From NCBI GenBank assembly GCA_035374585.1, contig DAOSPF010000017.1, positions 1-52,516 on the forward strand: DNA of 52,516 nt. Direction: 5' to 3'. The notes beneath the pieces were generated by a model. The model did not search any database, was not told where the DNA came from, and saw nothing but the letters and a program-made list of their open reading frames with translations. The stretch is from JAKPQD01 sp029572965 (GTDB taxonomy: Bacteria > Bacteroidota > Bacteroidia > Bacteroidales > DTGW01). The translations under genes and the position numbers were made by a program. Below, one piece after another: positions 24,611-33,789 of the stretch. Every line of letters starts with the position of its first letter. Positions within the stretch are counted from its first letter, which is position 1.

Positions 24611-25606
24611 ATGAGGAAAGTCCTGTTTTTGCTGCTTATTCTGACTGCCATTTGTGGTTGCAAAAGCAAACCAACACCTCCGAAAGTAGAAAAAATACCC
24701 CTTACTGTTCTGCGTTTTGACAAAGACCTTTTTGCTATTGATTATGCAACACTTGAAGATTCCCTGCCCTTTTTCAGAAAAAAATATGGCGAGTTTTTTG
24801 ACATCTTTAATTTTAAAATTATTCAGATTGGCAGTAGCGAAAATAAAGGCTATGCAGACCTTTTAAAAGGGTTTGTAACAGACTACACTATTAACAAGGC
24901 AAAAAAAGAATGTGACAGTGTATTTGCCGATTTTAACACTATTGCCAACAATATAACTTCAAGTATGTCATATTTTCATTATTATTTTCCTCAAAAACCT
25001 GTACCTACTATTATTACTTATGTATCTGGCTTCAACCAATCTATGGTAACAACTGACACTATACTTGGAATAGCTTTAGACAGATATTTGGGCGAAAATC
25101 ATGATTTTTACAAGCGTATGGCATTACCAAAATACATAAGGCTAAAGATGAACAAAAGCAGGATTCCGGCTGATGTGGTAAGAGCCTGGCTTATCACAAA
25201 CTTTCCAATGAATGACTCAGCATTTAACCTGCTTTCAAACATCATCTATCTTGGAAAGATAGCTTATGCAAGCTCATTACTTCAACCTAATGCCGAAGAT
25301 ACTGTATTTACAGGGCTAAGCAAAGATGAAATTAAATGGTGCAAAGAAAATGAGAAGAACATGTGGACATTTCTTGTTGAAAAGAAAAAGCTTTTCAGCT
25401 CAGATATGATGCTTATCAGAAAATATTGCGAAGAAGCTCCTTTTACCAAGGACTTTGGGCAAGAGTCGCCCGGAAAAGCAGTAATATGGATAGGTTATAA
25501 TATTGTTAACGCGTATATGGCTAATAATCCTCAGGTTGACTTACAACGACTGATGGAAATGAATGATTACATGGCTATCCTTAAAAGTTCAAAATACAAA
25601 CCATAA
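24611..25606 (+). CDS. GldB-like lipoprotein
   Basis: A 331-residue lipoprotein with a clear signal and lipobox (LTAICGC, Cys17). The segments VLRFDKDLFAIDYATLEDSLPFFRKKYGEFF-like at the N terminus, TYVSGFNQS and GIALDRYLGENHDFY in the middle, and GKAVIWIGYNIVNAYM near the C terminus match the GldB family. GldB is essential for gliding in Flavobacterium, but homologues occur in non-gliding Bacteroidota, so gliding is not implied. The family is distantly related to Zn peptidase-like folds, but no HExxH motif is present. Confidence 0.85.
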   Translation: MRKVLFLLLILTAICGCKSKPTPPKVEKIPLTVLRFDKDLFAIDYATLEDSLPFFRKKYGEFFDIFNFKIIQIGSSENKGYADLLKGFVTDYTINKAKKECDSVFADFNTIANNITSSMSYFHYYFPQKPVPTIITYVSGFNQSMVTTDTILGIALDRYLGENHDFYKRMALPKYIRLKMNKSRIPADVVRAWLITNFPMNDSAFNLLSNIIYLGKIAYASSLLQPNAEDTVFTGLSKDEIKWCKENEKNMWTFLVEKKKLFSSDMMLIRKYCEEAPFTKDFGQESPGKAVIWIGYNIVNAYMANNPQVDLQRLMEMNDYMAILKSSKYKP

Positions 25607-25609
25607 AAA

Positions 25610-25636
25610 AAGGCTACCCGAAAGTAGCCTTGATTT
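25610..25636. terminator. Terminator between the gldB-like and ferredoxin genes
   Basis: AAGGCTAC, a six-base loop and GTAGCCTT, with A7 before and T-rich sequence after. It serves two convergent genes. Confidence 0.85.
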
Positions 25637-25651
25637 TTTACAGCTAAACTA

Positions 25652-25819
25652 TTAAGCCTGGCTAATAGCGCTAACCGGACAAACATCAGCACAAGCGCCA
25701 CAGTCTGTACATACTTCAGGGTCAATCTTGTAGATTTGTCCTTCTGAGATAGCTTCTACCGGGCATTCGCTGATACAAGTGCCACAAGCTGTGCAATCAT
25801 TTGAAATTTTATAAGCCAT
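25652..25819 (-). CDS. Clostridial-type 2[4Fe-4S] ferredoxin
   Basis: A 55-residue ferredoxin starting MAYKISNDC at 25819; an upstream in-frame ATG at 25849 adds ten residues with no family support and would lie very near the promoter. Two CxxCxxCxxxCP motifs (CTACGTCISECP and CTDCGACADVCP) bind two [4Fe-4S] clusters. It is a small low-potential electron carrier, typical of anaerobes, likely serving pyruvate:ferredoxin oxidoreductase or hydrogenase, neither of which is in view. It appears monocistronic, with its own well-formed promoter and terminator. Confidence 0.95.
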   Translation of the reverse strand: MAYKISNDCTACGTCISECPVEAISEGQIYKIDPEVCTDCGACADVCPVSAISQA

Positions 25820-25858
25820 TGTTTTAAAATTTAAAGTTTGTTTCAACAATTAAGTATG

Positions 25859-25889
25859 CAAATGTAGAGAAAAAGCAACTCTCCTACAA
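25859..25889 (-). promoter_or_regulatory. Promoter of the ferredoxin gene
   Basis: Minus strand: -33 TTG (25887-25889), 20-base spacer, -7 TACATTTG (25859-25866). Box and spacing both fit the Bacteroidota consensus. Confidence 0.65.
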
Positions 25890-25897
25890 AACATTTT

Positions 25898-26782
25898 TCA
25901 ATCAAAAACTTCTATAGCCTGAATAAAATCATGCACATGGCTATAACAATGAACATTATGAGTTTTTTGAAAACTAAAATTTTTTATTTGCAAACCGGTC
26001 AAAATAACTTTAGTATGAGGGAAACTCAATAAAATATTACGCACAATTTTTTCAGCATTAACCCTAACACTAGAAAGGGTGAACGATGTTACTAACACAT
26101 CTACCGAAAGCTTCTCGGATAAACCGGGAAAATTGTCCATAGGTACATTTTGTCCGAGATAAACAGTAGAATAGCCTCGTTTTCTCAATAAATACTGGAT
26201 AAAAAGCAAACCAAGCTCATGCATCTCACCTTCAGGAAGGAAAAGTAAAAAATTACTTTTGCGAGTTATTGGCACATCGCGCTGACTGTCTATTGCAATT
26301 ATAAGCTTCTGCCTGATGAGCGAAGATACAAAATGTTCCTGGGCTGGCAAGATAGTCCCTGTCTGCCATAAAATGCCTACTTTTTCAAAAAACGGTGTCA
26401 ATACTTTAATGTAAGTATCTTCAAAACCAAATTTTATAATTAAGTTTGACAATATCCTGTCAAACTTATTCTCATCAAATTCAATCATGGCCGAAATAAG
26501 CCCTTCTGATAAATCTTCTATCTTAGAAGTTGTTTGAGCAAGAATAGCCACTTTCTCGCCCAGCACACTGTCCGGCAAACGCGAAATCTGCGATATACGC
26601 ATCCCATTTCTGACTAAAATAGAAATATTGAGAAGTTTTCGCAATTCGGCATCAGAATACAAGCGAATGTTAGTATTTGTTCTCGACGGACAAATTAAAG
26701 AATAGCGCTTTTCCCATATACGTATGGTATGGGCCTTAATGCCACTAAGTTTTTCCATATCTTTAATTGAGTAGGTCGCCAT
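25898..26782 (-). CDS. MerR-family regulator with cobalamin-binding domain (CarH/LitR-like)
   Basis: A 294-residue regulator. Residues 1-70 are a MerR winged helix (YSIKDMEKLSGIKAHTIRIWEKRY). Residues 85-165 form the helical cap with the W-x9-EH signature (Trp139, Glu149-His150). Residues 175-290 are the B12-binding Rossmann domain with the E-x-H-x-x-G motif (Glu186, His188, Gly191), His188 being the expected lower cobalt ligand. CarH proteins repress carotenoid or stress genes in the dark with adenosylcobalamin and release DNA in light. The residue after Trp139 is Gln, while photoreceptor CarH has His there, so light sensing is uncertain. Target genes are not evident nearby. Confidence 0.88.
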   Translation of the reverse strand: MATYSIKDMEKLSGIKAHTIRIWEKRYSLICPSRTNTNIRLYSDAELRKLLNISILVRNGMRISQISRLPDSVLGEKVAILAQTTSKIEDLSEGLISAMIEFDENKFDRILSNLIIKFGFEDTYIKVLTPFFEKVGILWQTGTILPAQEHFVSSLIRQKLIIAIDSQRDVPITRKSNFLLFLPEGEMHELGLLFIQYLLRKRGYSTVYLGQNVPMDNFPGLSEKLSVDVLVTSFTLSSVRVNAEKIVRNILLSFPHTKVILTGLQIKNFSFQKTHNVHCYSHVHDFIQAIEVFD

Positions 26783-26863
26783 TTTCTGGTTTTACAATTA
26801 AACACATAAAGATAAAAAAGGTTCAGAAGAAGAAATCAGAAGTTTAAGAAGGTTAAGGAACAT

Positions 26864-26895
26864 ATTTGCTAATTTGCTAATTTGCTAATTTGCTA
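26864..26895 (-). repeat. Octanucleotide tandem array (4 x ATTTGCTA)
   Basis: Four exact 8-base units plus a partial fifth, beginning three bases beyond the ABC transporter stop codon on the minus strand. It lies between that gene and the MerR-type gene. Confidence 0.85.
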
Positions 26896-26898
26896 ATT

Positions 26899-29800
26899 TT
26901 ATTTCTCAAATGAGTCTGTAACTTTCAACAAACGCATGAAACGCCTGCGATTGAGACGATTGAGACGATATGTTTCGAAGTAAGCAATGATACGCTTGAG
27001 TACGTCAAAATACAACACAACCATTAATAACCCTGAAAAAAACCATAAAATGAAAACATTAAACCAAAATGTATCTATCAACCATTTGCCAACTCTTTTT
27101 ACAGGAGCATAATAATGGGCCCTTCCATTGGAAGAATAAGGATACCTGTAAACTGCATTTTTTATAGGAAGAATCTTACCATTCTGAATACTAAAATCGT
27201 AAAGTTCTTTTTCATTGGTAACAACAAAAGCCAGTTGTTTATTGAAATATTTCTGCTTTAGCTTTAAAACTTCTTCTACTGAGCCTGTCTTTTTTACTAA
27301 AGCCTTTACAACACTATCACGTTTAGAAGTAGAATATTGATACCAAACTAAAAACCTTTTATTGGCATTTTCAAGAAACAACCTAATTTCTGCAATCTGT
27401 TTATCATCAGGATAAGTTGAAGGAACAATGTTTTCAGGCAAAGAAGAGCCTAACAACAAAGACATAACTTTAACTTCATTGCATACAACAGTCATATTAT
27501 TCAAAACCAAAGAAGAATCGGCCTTATTTGTTTTATGGGCTTTTGCTTCATCAACCAATTCATACAACTTAGGTATAACATACGACTGATAATAGTTGGC
27601 ATACTTTTGAAGCTGTTCATACTGAAAAAAATGCTTTTCATAAGGATTGTCTTTGAACTGCGTTACAGCGAGCGCCTCGTATGCCCAACGAGATACCATA
27701 AACTCACCTATCACAGGCACCTCCATATCTGAGGCTATTTTGTTGTGCATTTTATCAAAATCAACCACAACGCCACTAAACAAAAGCTGCGGAACAAGTA
27801 TCAGCGGAATTAAAATGTATATGGTAACTACAGAATTAAGGCCTGCCGAAATGTTAAGCCCAACCATATTGGCCCAGCATGAAGCTGAAAACAAAATCAC
27901 CCAGTACCTCCAGTTCATCCCCTCGATATGCAGCACGTGATTGCCAATCCAAACAAACAAAAACATTTGAATAGCCGAAATGGTAAACATAATAGCCACT
28001 TTGGAAAACAAATAACTTGAACGGCTTAAATTAAGAAACTTCTCACGTTTTAAAATATTACGGTCTTTAAAAATCTCTTCTGCACTGATTATCGAGCCCA
28101 AAAAGATAGAGACAATAACGGCCATAAACAAAAATGCAGGGATATTCGTGTTTTCGCCAAAAATATATTGTGCCATCCCATCAACAAAAACAAACCTTTT
28201 TGTAAAGAAAGCTAGTATCAGAGCCAACAAAGGCGCTTCAATTGCTGTCAAAAGCAGGTATTGTTCATTCTTTATTTTGGCCAGCACATCACGTTTTAAA
28301 AAAATGACAAACTGTTTAAAATGCCCTGGAATTTTAAAAGCATTTTTAGGAATGCTGCCATCATGTTCGCGATATATTTGCCTTATTTCAGGGTCAATAT
28401 TTTTAAGATAAAGCTGGTACCACTCTTCCGGGGTAGTCTTTCTTTTACGGGTCAAACGGCCATTAGCATCAACTACACGAGCTTCAACGGTACGCAATAT
28501 CTGGTCTGGGTTGATATTTCCACAACTCAGGCACTCACTTTCTTCGGCATCTGCAAAGTGTGCAATTCTTTTAAAATAGGTAATACCATCAACAGGGTTC
28601 CCATAATATATGATACGTCCTCCCTGATCCACAACCAGTAATTTGTCGAACATCTTGAACACGTCAGATGACGGCTGGTGGATATTGGCAACAATCATAT
28701 TGCCTTTAAAAGTCTGCTTTTTCAAAAGGTTTATTACCTTTTCGGAGTCAGCAGAAGACAATCCCGACGTAGGTTCGTCAACAAAAAGGATAGAAGGCTC
28801 GCGGATAAGTTCAAGAGCCAAATTCAGGCGTTTACGCTGCCCTCCGCTCAATATTGTTGTAAAAGCATCACCTACATTCAAATCTCTGGCTTCGACAAGG
28901 TCAAAGTCAACTAAAGCATGTTCTACAACACGGTTTATTTCTTCTTCGCTATAATCGTTGAAACAAAGCTTAGCATTGTAATACAAGTTTTGATATACGG
29001 TAAGTTCTTTTATCAACAAGTCATCCTGTGGCACAAACCCAATTACTCCTTTGAGCTCTTCTTTGTATTGGTGTATATCGTAGCCGTTAACCTTGATAGA
29101 ACCACTGCGGGGCTTAATGTTCCCGCACAATACATTTAGCAACGTAGATTTACCCGAACCACTGCCTCCAATAATGCCAATAAACCTGCCTGACTCCTCG
29201 TTAAGGGTAAAACGACGAAGGCCGTTTGTACTGTTTCCATAACGGAACTCTATATCTTCAGCAGTATATACAAATTTACTTTCGATATTGGCCTGGATAA
29301 AACGGCCGGCCATGCGGGTATAATACAACGAGCCAACCTTGGGGTTCTTGATAACTGCCCCAACTACCCAAATATATGAACGCTGGGGTTTGACATAATG
29401 ACCGTTGAGATAAAAGGTAAGGTTGCCGTCATAACGAAAAACATAAGTGTTGGTAATAGGTAAATGTATAACAGCAATGCGGCCTTCCATTTTACTATTA
29501 TACATTTGCTTTATATCGGCATATTCAGGAGTCGGGTTTGAGTCTATAAAAAGAATGTTGTCTTTGTGGATAATTTTTGCAAACTCTCCAAAAGTAAAGG
29601 CTCGCAAATCTTTAAACTCATCAATATTAATTTTGAGATAAATGGCAACTTTAAAAACAAACTTATGTTCTTTTAGTGTAATTGCTTCTCCCCTATTGAT
29701 AAAATCGAGCAAATAGACCAAAACAATCATTTTTTGTTCCATTTCAAGCTCAACGTTAATCTTTTCGCATATCTCCTGAATTTTTTCTTCGTTCATGTTG

Positions 29801-30024
29801 TGCTGATGCGCCGTAGCATCATCATTTGCATACATGGCCTCAGGATGGAAAAGGCGTACCTGGTCGTCAAAATACTGGATGTACTTGTCCACCAGCTCTT
29901 GGCTATATTGCCTGTCAAGATAATCAATAACAATATCGCGTTTGTTGCCAAAATTACCATCAGCCTTAACATCGGCCACGATAGCAAAAAGGCGCATCAG
30001 CGATTTTAATATTGACTCGTTCAT
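26899..30024 (-). CDS. ABC transporter, ABCG-like ATPase-permease fusion with TerB-like N-terminal region
   Basis: A 1041-residue protein. Residues about 5-150 are helical and resemble TerB-like domains (FAIVADVKADGNFG at 13-26). Residues 255-490 are an ABC ATPase: Walker A GGSGSGKST (286-294), signature LSGGQ (392-396), Walker B ILFVDEPTSG (412-421). The rest holds an ABC2-type membrane domain of about six helices, interrupted by a large, probably extracytoplasmic loop (about 780-970), and a final helix. The ATPase-first order is that of ABCG half-transporters. Substrate is unknown. The stop is followed by an octamer repeat array. Confidence 0.88.
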   Translation of the reverse strand: MNESILKSLMRLFAIVADVKADGNFGNKRDIVIDYLDRQYSQELVDKYIQYFDDQVRLFHPEAMYANDDATAHQHNMNEEKIQEICEKINVELEMEQKMIVLVYLLDFINRGEAITLKEHKFVFKVAIYLKINIDEFKDLRAFTFGEFAKIIHKDNILFIDSNPTPEYADIKQMYNSKMEGRIAVIHLPITNTYVFRYDGNLTFYLNGHYVKPQRSYIWVVGAVIKNPKVGSLYYTRMAGRFIQANIESKFVYTAEDIEFRYGNSTNGLRRFTLNEESGRFIGIIGGSGSGKSTLLNVLCGNIKPRSGSIKVNGYDIHQYKEELKGVIGFVPQDDLLIKELTVYQNLYYNAKLCFNDYSEEEINRVVEHALVDFDLVEARDLNVGDAFTTILSGGQRKRLNLALELIREPSILFVDEPTSGLSSADSEKVINLLKKQTFKGNMIVANIHQPSSDVFKMFDKLLVVDQGGRIIYYGNPVDGITYFKRIAHFADAEESECLSCGNINPDQILRTVEARVVDANGRLTRKRKTTPEEWYQLYLKNIDPEIRQIYREHDGSIPKNAFKIPGHFKQFVIFLKRDVLAKIKNEQYLLLTAIEAPLLALILAFFTKRFVFVDGMAQYIFGENTNIPAFLFMAVIVSIFLGSIISAEEIFKDRNILKREKFLNLSRSSYLFSKVAIMFTISAIQMFLFVWIGNHVLHIEGMNWRYWVILFSASCWANMVGLNISAGLNSVVTIYILIPLILVPQLLFSGVVVDFDKMHNKIASDMEVPVIGEFMVSRWAYEALAVTQFKDNPYEKHFFQYEQLQKYANYYQSYVIPKLYELVDEAKAHKTNKADSSLVLNNMTVVCNEVKVMSLLLGSSLPENIVPSTYPDDKQIAEIRLFLENANKRFLVWYQYSTSKRDSVVKALVKKTGSVEEVLKLKQKYFNKQLAFVVTNEKELYDFSIQNGKILPIKNAVYRYPYSSNGRAHYYAPVKRVGKWLIDTFWFNVFILWFFSGLLMVVLYFDVLKRIIAYFETYRLNRLNRRRFMRLLKVTDSFEK

Positions 30025-30048
30025 TGTTTGGTTAATTATTCAACAAAA

Positions 30049-30076
30049 CAGCCCTAACCTTTTCAGGACAGGGCTG
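30049..30076 (-). terminator. Terminator of the lipoprotein gene
   Basis: CAGCCCT and AGGGCTG with a 14-base loop; on the minus strand it is followed by TTTTG. It lies 24 bases past the stop of the lipoprotein gene and before the ABC transporter. Confidence 0.7.
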
Positions 30077-30099
30077 CTTGAAACTTTTTATCCAACAAA

Positions 30100-30927
30100 T
30101 TACATTACAAATGTTTTTCTAACAGCCTCTACGGTATTTAGGATCAAACTGTAATCTTGTTCGGTTAGACCAGATTTTACTTTGTCAAAAGCTGGCTTCA
30201 ACACCATTAGTTTTTGTTGTATATCGTTAATGTCTTTATTGTTATTATATCTGCCCAAAAGCTCCATAAGTTTATTGTATGATTCGCTTTGTTTTGAAAC
30301 AATATCAACAATCTGAGTATTATTGTATGTATCTTTTGAAATGTGTGTTGCAATGTACATCAACTCTATCCACATGCCAGAAACCAGCATAGCTGAAAGC
30401 TCAGGTTTATTCTGTTTGTTAAGAAATGAATATGTTTCATAAATAGTGTTGGTAACCACTTTAACAAGGCTGTCTTTGTTGTTAAGCTTTGCTTTGAGGT
30501 TTTCGTCAATAAGCGGGCTGTAATCTACTTTGATACCTAAGTCATCAATCAAAGCTTTTACCGGTTCAAGGTAAATCTTGATATCCTGCTCTTTGTTGTA
30601 TGTTGAAGCATAAGCCAAATCAGCGCCATAAACACCCAGGTTAATAGCCTTATCCTTTTCAGTTAAATATTTTTCAACTTTATTAGGGGCATTAAGGTTT
30701 TTTACCAAATAAGCAGCCCCAATTTCATTAAGCATTTTGGTCATTTCAAATGGGCTTGGCAAGGGATAAACAATAGCCTCAACATTTTCTGTAATTTCAT
30801 TTTTGTTCAATGAATCTGATGTTGCTGTTCCCTGTGGATTATTTGAACTCTGGCATGAAGCTAATGAAATGAAAATAGCCACCCCTACAAGGCCTAAAGC
30901 ATTTAATATGTTTCTCTTTGTTGTCAT
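30100..30927 (-). CDS. Conserved lipoprotein of unknown function
   Basis: A 275-residue protein with a signal peptide and lipobox (SLASC, Cys25), followed by a Ser/Thr/Asn-rich linker. The mature part is helical (KNLNAPNKVEKYLTEKDKAINLGVYGADLAYASTYN, MLVSGMWIELMYIATH), as in a Bacteroidota family of periplasmic helical lipoproteins found near transporters. I cannot name a function. It lies upstream of the ABC transporter in the same direction, but a terminator separates them. Confidence 0.8.
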   Translation of the reverse strand: MTTKRNILNALGLVGVAIFISLASCQSSNNPQGTATSDSLNKNEITENVEAIVYPLPSPFEMTKMLNEIGAAYLVKNLNAPNKVEKYLTEKDKAINLGVYGADLAYASTYNKEQDIKIYLEPVKALIDDLGIKVDYSPLIDENLKAKLNNKDSLVKVVTNTIYETYSFLNKQNKPELSAMLVSGMWIELMYIATHISKDTYNNTQIVDIVSKQSESYNKLMELLGRYNNNKDINDIQQKLMVLKPAFDKVKSGLTEQDYSLILNTVEAVRKTFVM

Positions 30928-30959
30928 AATGTTAGTAATTTTATTATTCTTTCGGCCAA

Positions 30960-30988
30960 CAAAATTAACTGTTTTTTCGGCATTTCAA
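30960..30988 (-). promoter_or_regulatory. Promoter of the lipoprotein gene
   Basis: Minus strand: TTG (30986-30988), 18-base spacer, TAATTTTG (30960-30967), with the ATG 33 bases downstream. Confidence 0.5.
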
Positions 30989-31170
30989 ATTTTTTATTTT
31001 AAAAGAAAAGTTAATTCCATATAAAATTTTAAAGTACAAAAATATCCACTTACTAATCAAGTGGCGCATGCATAAAACACCGCAAACTAAAGAAATATTA
31101 AGAATTTAACAAGTATTTACCATGAACATTTACCCACTTATTTATATATTTACCTCCTGAATTTTTTTCA

Positions 31171-31185
31171 ACCCTACATAAGGGT
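31171..31185 (+). promoter_or_regulatory. ACCCT-N5-AGGGT palindrome ahead of the FecR gene
   Basis: A perfect five-base inverted repeat with a five-base spacer, 38 bases before the FecR start codon. Similar half-sites occur at 36197-36228. It could be a regulator or ECF-sigma element; no proof. Confidence 0.4.
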
Positions 31186-31223
31186 AATCATAAATTCAGT
31201 TGTGGATACTATAAAGGCGTAAT

Positions 31224-32195
31224 ATGACTCATAATAATATAAATATTACAGACATCTTACTTTCAAAATACTTTTCAGGCAATGCCAGCGAAGAAGAAGC
31301 CAATGCTATTCTTATGTGGAAAAAGGCCTCTGAAGCAAACAGAAAGGAATTTGACCAGTCATATCAGGTATGGCAGCTGACCATGACTGCCGGCATCTCG
31401 AAACTTGACCCTGATGCAGCCTGGAACAAGGTCAATGCCAGGGCTAAAGTGACAAAAAAGCCAACATTCAAAGTTCAAAGGTTTTATAGCAATATGCTCA
31501 AAGTTGCGGCGGTGCTTGTTGTATCCCTATTAACTTGGTTTACCTACGACAGATACTTCTCAACTGTCCGATATTACGCTGATGCAAATATTGAAAATGT
31601 AATTTTAGAAGATGGGACAAATGTTACATTAAATAAAAATTCGTGGATTGAAGCACCAAAGCACTTTCGGGGTTCATTAAGAAAGGTAAGCATGACAGGT
31701 GAAGCATTTTTTAATGTTAAGCATGACGCTTCCCACCCGTTTATTATCGAAACAAAAAATGCTGCCATAAAAGTACTGGGGACCTCTTTCAATGTAAAAA
31801 CAATGCCGGAAGGCAACATTAATGTTACTGTAGCTACCGGCAGGGTTGCTTTTATGCCTCACAACACAAAAGAGGCTGTAATCCTTTCAAAAGGTGAATA
31901 TGTAAGCTGGAATGAATCAAAGAAAGAGCTTAGAAAAGCCCGTAGCGCTAACCAAAACTATTTAGCTTGGAAAACTCACAGGTTTGAGTTTAAAGAAAAT
32001 AAGCTGGACAGTGTAATCAAAGCCATTAATGCAATTTATAATTCTGAAATTGCCCTTGGCAAAGAGGTTTCACAACTTAAGCTTACTGCCAGGTTCGACA
32101 GCCTTTCTATTGAGCAAATTGTTGAAACATTGAAAGTTACTTTTAATTTAAAAGCTGAAAACACCAATACTGGCCTTGTCCTTGTAAAAAAATAA
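31224..32195 (+). CDS. FecR-family anti-sigma factor
   Basis: A 323-residue protein. The N-terminal cytoplasmic part (about 1-85) has the FecR_N-like DILLSKYFSGNASEEEANAI-type helices and a conserved W in MWKKASEANRKEF. One membrane helix follows (about 90-108, MLKVAAVLVVSLLTWFTY). The periplasmic FecR domain (about 115-225, IENVILEDGTNVTLNKNS and KVLGTSFNVKTM) and a C-terminal DUF4974-like domain (KENKLDSVIKAINAIYNSEI) complete it. Such proteins hold an ECF sigma factor until signalled by the STN domain of a TonB receptor. No ECF sigma gene is adjacent, which is unusual. The next gene encodes an STN protein. Confidence 0.93.
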   Translation: MTHNNINITDILLSKYFSGNASEEEANAILMWKKASEANRKEFDQSYQVWQLTMTAGISKLDPDAAWNKVNARAKVTKKPTFKVQRFYSNMLKVAAVLVVSLLTWFTYDRYFSTVRYYADANIENVILEDGTNVTLNKNSWIEAPKHFRGSLRKVSMTGEAFFNVKHDASHPFIIETKNAAIKVLGTSFNVKTMPEGNINVTVATGRVAFMPHNTKEAVILSKGEYVSWNESKKELRKARSANQNYLAWKTHRFEFKENKLDSVIKAINAIYNSEIALGKEVSQLKLTARFDSLSIEQIVETLKVTFNLKAENTNTGLVLVKK

Positions 32196-32224
32196 TTGGC
32201 CCTAACCAGAACAACCCTTAAAAC

Positions 32225-33775
32225 ATGAGCTTTAGGTGGGTAATTATAAGCATATTATTTTTACAATGCAGCATTCAGCTTACAGCTCAAGCCAACCGGA
32301 CTATTAATCTATGTTTTGAAAATATTGAAATTGCTAAAGCCATTGACACCATATCCGGCAAATATCATGTCAACTTCTCTTACAATGCAGAACTCGACGT
32401 ATTGAAAAAAAAGAAAAAAGTTTGTGGCGAATATACTTTATCTTCAGCTCTTCAGGCACTCCTCAACGGTGAAAATACAGGCTATTCAATTATTTCCAAC
32501 ACAGTAGTATTGTTTCAGTTAATCACCCCGGATGCCGACTCTATACAAAATATAAGCCCTCCAAAGCCTGAGTTTATTGATATTACAGGCAAAATATCAA
32601 ATGCAACAGACAAAAGCCCAATTTCTTATGCCTCTGTATCGGTAAACAAATATCCAATCTCAACAGTTTGCAACAACGACGGGTATTTTAAACTTCGTCT
32701 GCCCGAAAGGTATTATAATGATACCATTGTAATATCAAGTATAGGTTATATGCAAGAAAAAATAGCTGTTTCTGATTTTAATGGACAAATACGCAACATC
32801 AAACTTTTTGAATCTGTTGTGAATATCAACCCGGTGATAATTAAACAAATAAGCGCCGAGAATATAGTAAAAGAGTCTTTAAGCCGGATAAAAAACAACT
32901 TTTGCCAAAGAAAAGCGGTTTATACATCGTATTACCGCGAAACTATAAAAGAAAATGAAGAGTATTACTCTGTAGCCGAAGGTGTACTTAATATTGCCAA
33001 AGCCCCTTACAACAGTCATACTCAAATTGACCAGGTAAAAATATTCAAAGCCCGTAAAAATGAAAACAAGCTAAAACTAACGTCTGTCATTTATAAGTTG
33101 GAAGGAGGCGTTGCCAATTGTGTAAAAATGGATATAGTCAAAGACGAAGCTCCTTTTTATTCGAGTGAAGCCTTCAATACATACAAATACCAGGTTGACA
33201 GAATGGACAATTACAACGGAAGGCTTTTGTACATTATTTCATTTAAACCATACTCCGATACAGAAGACTTGACTTACACAGGAAAACTGTATATCGACAA
33301 AGAAAGCTTTGCTCTTGTTGCTGCAACATTTAAACTTAGCCCTTCGGGCTTAGAAAGGGCAACTCAGCTTTTGGTCAAAAAGACTCCCCGTAAAACCAGG
33401 ATAAAACCTTACAACACTGACTATCGTGTTTTTTACAGAGAAATAAACGGCAAATGGTTTCTCGATTTCACGTACACTGGCATAGAACTGAAAGCAAGGA
33501 GCAAAATTATTGGCTTCAACTCAACATTTTCGGCCATTTCGCAAATGGTGGTAAACAATATCGACACTACTAATACTGAACGTTACAAATACCGTGACAT
33601 ATCAAAGGTGCAAGACATCTTTACCGAACAAATTGGCGAACCTGACAAAAACTTTTGGGGCGAATGCAATATTATTGAACCTGAAGAATCTTTGCTTGAA
33701 GCCATCAAACGCATCAGGGTAGAATCAGTTCAAACCAAAAGCCAGGGGTTCTGGCAAAAGATTTTTGGGTTGTAA
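32225..33775 (+). CDS. STN plus carboxypeptidase-regulatory-domain outer protein without TonB barrel
   Basis: A 516-residue exported protein (signal peptide about 1-22). Residues 25-100 match the STN signalling domain (TINLCFENIEIAKAIDTIS, VNFSYNAEL). Residues 117-195 are a CarboxypepD_reg-like beta-sandwich (DITGKISNATDKSPISYASVSV, NNDGYFKLRLPE, ISSIGYMQE). The rest is beta-rich and resembles the DUF5686-like region found next to such domains, not a TonB plug and 22-strand barrel, being far too short. In SusC/FecA systems STN contacts FecR in the periplasm. It starts 29 bases after fecR and ends the operon. Confidence 0.78.
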   Translation: MSFRWVIISILFLQCSIQLTAQANRTINLCFENIEIAKAIDTISGKYHVNFSYNAELDVLKKKKKVCGEYTLSSALQALLNGENTGYSIISNTVVLFQLITPDADSIQNISPPKPEFIDITGKISNATDKSPISYASVSVNKYPISTVCNNDGYFKLRLPERYYNDTIVISSIGYMQEKIAVSDFNGQIRNIKLFESVVNINPVIIKQISAENIVKESLSRIKNNFCQRKAVYTSYYRETIKENEEYYSVAEGVLNIAKAPYNSHTQIDQVKIFKARKNENKLKLTSVIYKLEGGVANCVKMDIVKDEAPFYSSEAFNTYKYQVDRMDNYNGRLLYIISFKPYSDTEDLTYTGKLYIDKESFALVAATFKLSPSGLERATQLLVKKTPRKTRIKPYNTDYRVFYREINGKWFLDFTYTGIELKARSKIIGFNSTFSAISQMVVNNIDTTNTERYKYRDISKVQDIFTEQIGEPDKNFWGECNIIEPEESLLEAIKRIRVESVQTKSQGFWQKIFGL

Positions 33776-33789
33776 GTTGAACAAATCAA

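Noticed and set aside
32225..33775. A SusC-type TonB-dependent receptor.
   Set aside because: The start resembles SusC, but 516 residues leave no room for plug and barrel, and no TonB-plug motif is seen.
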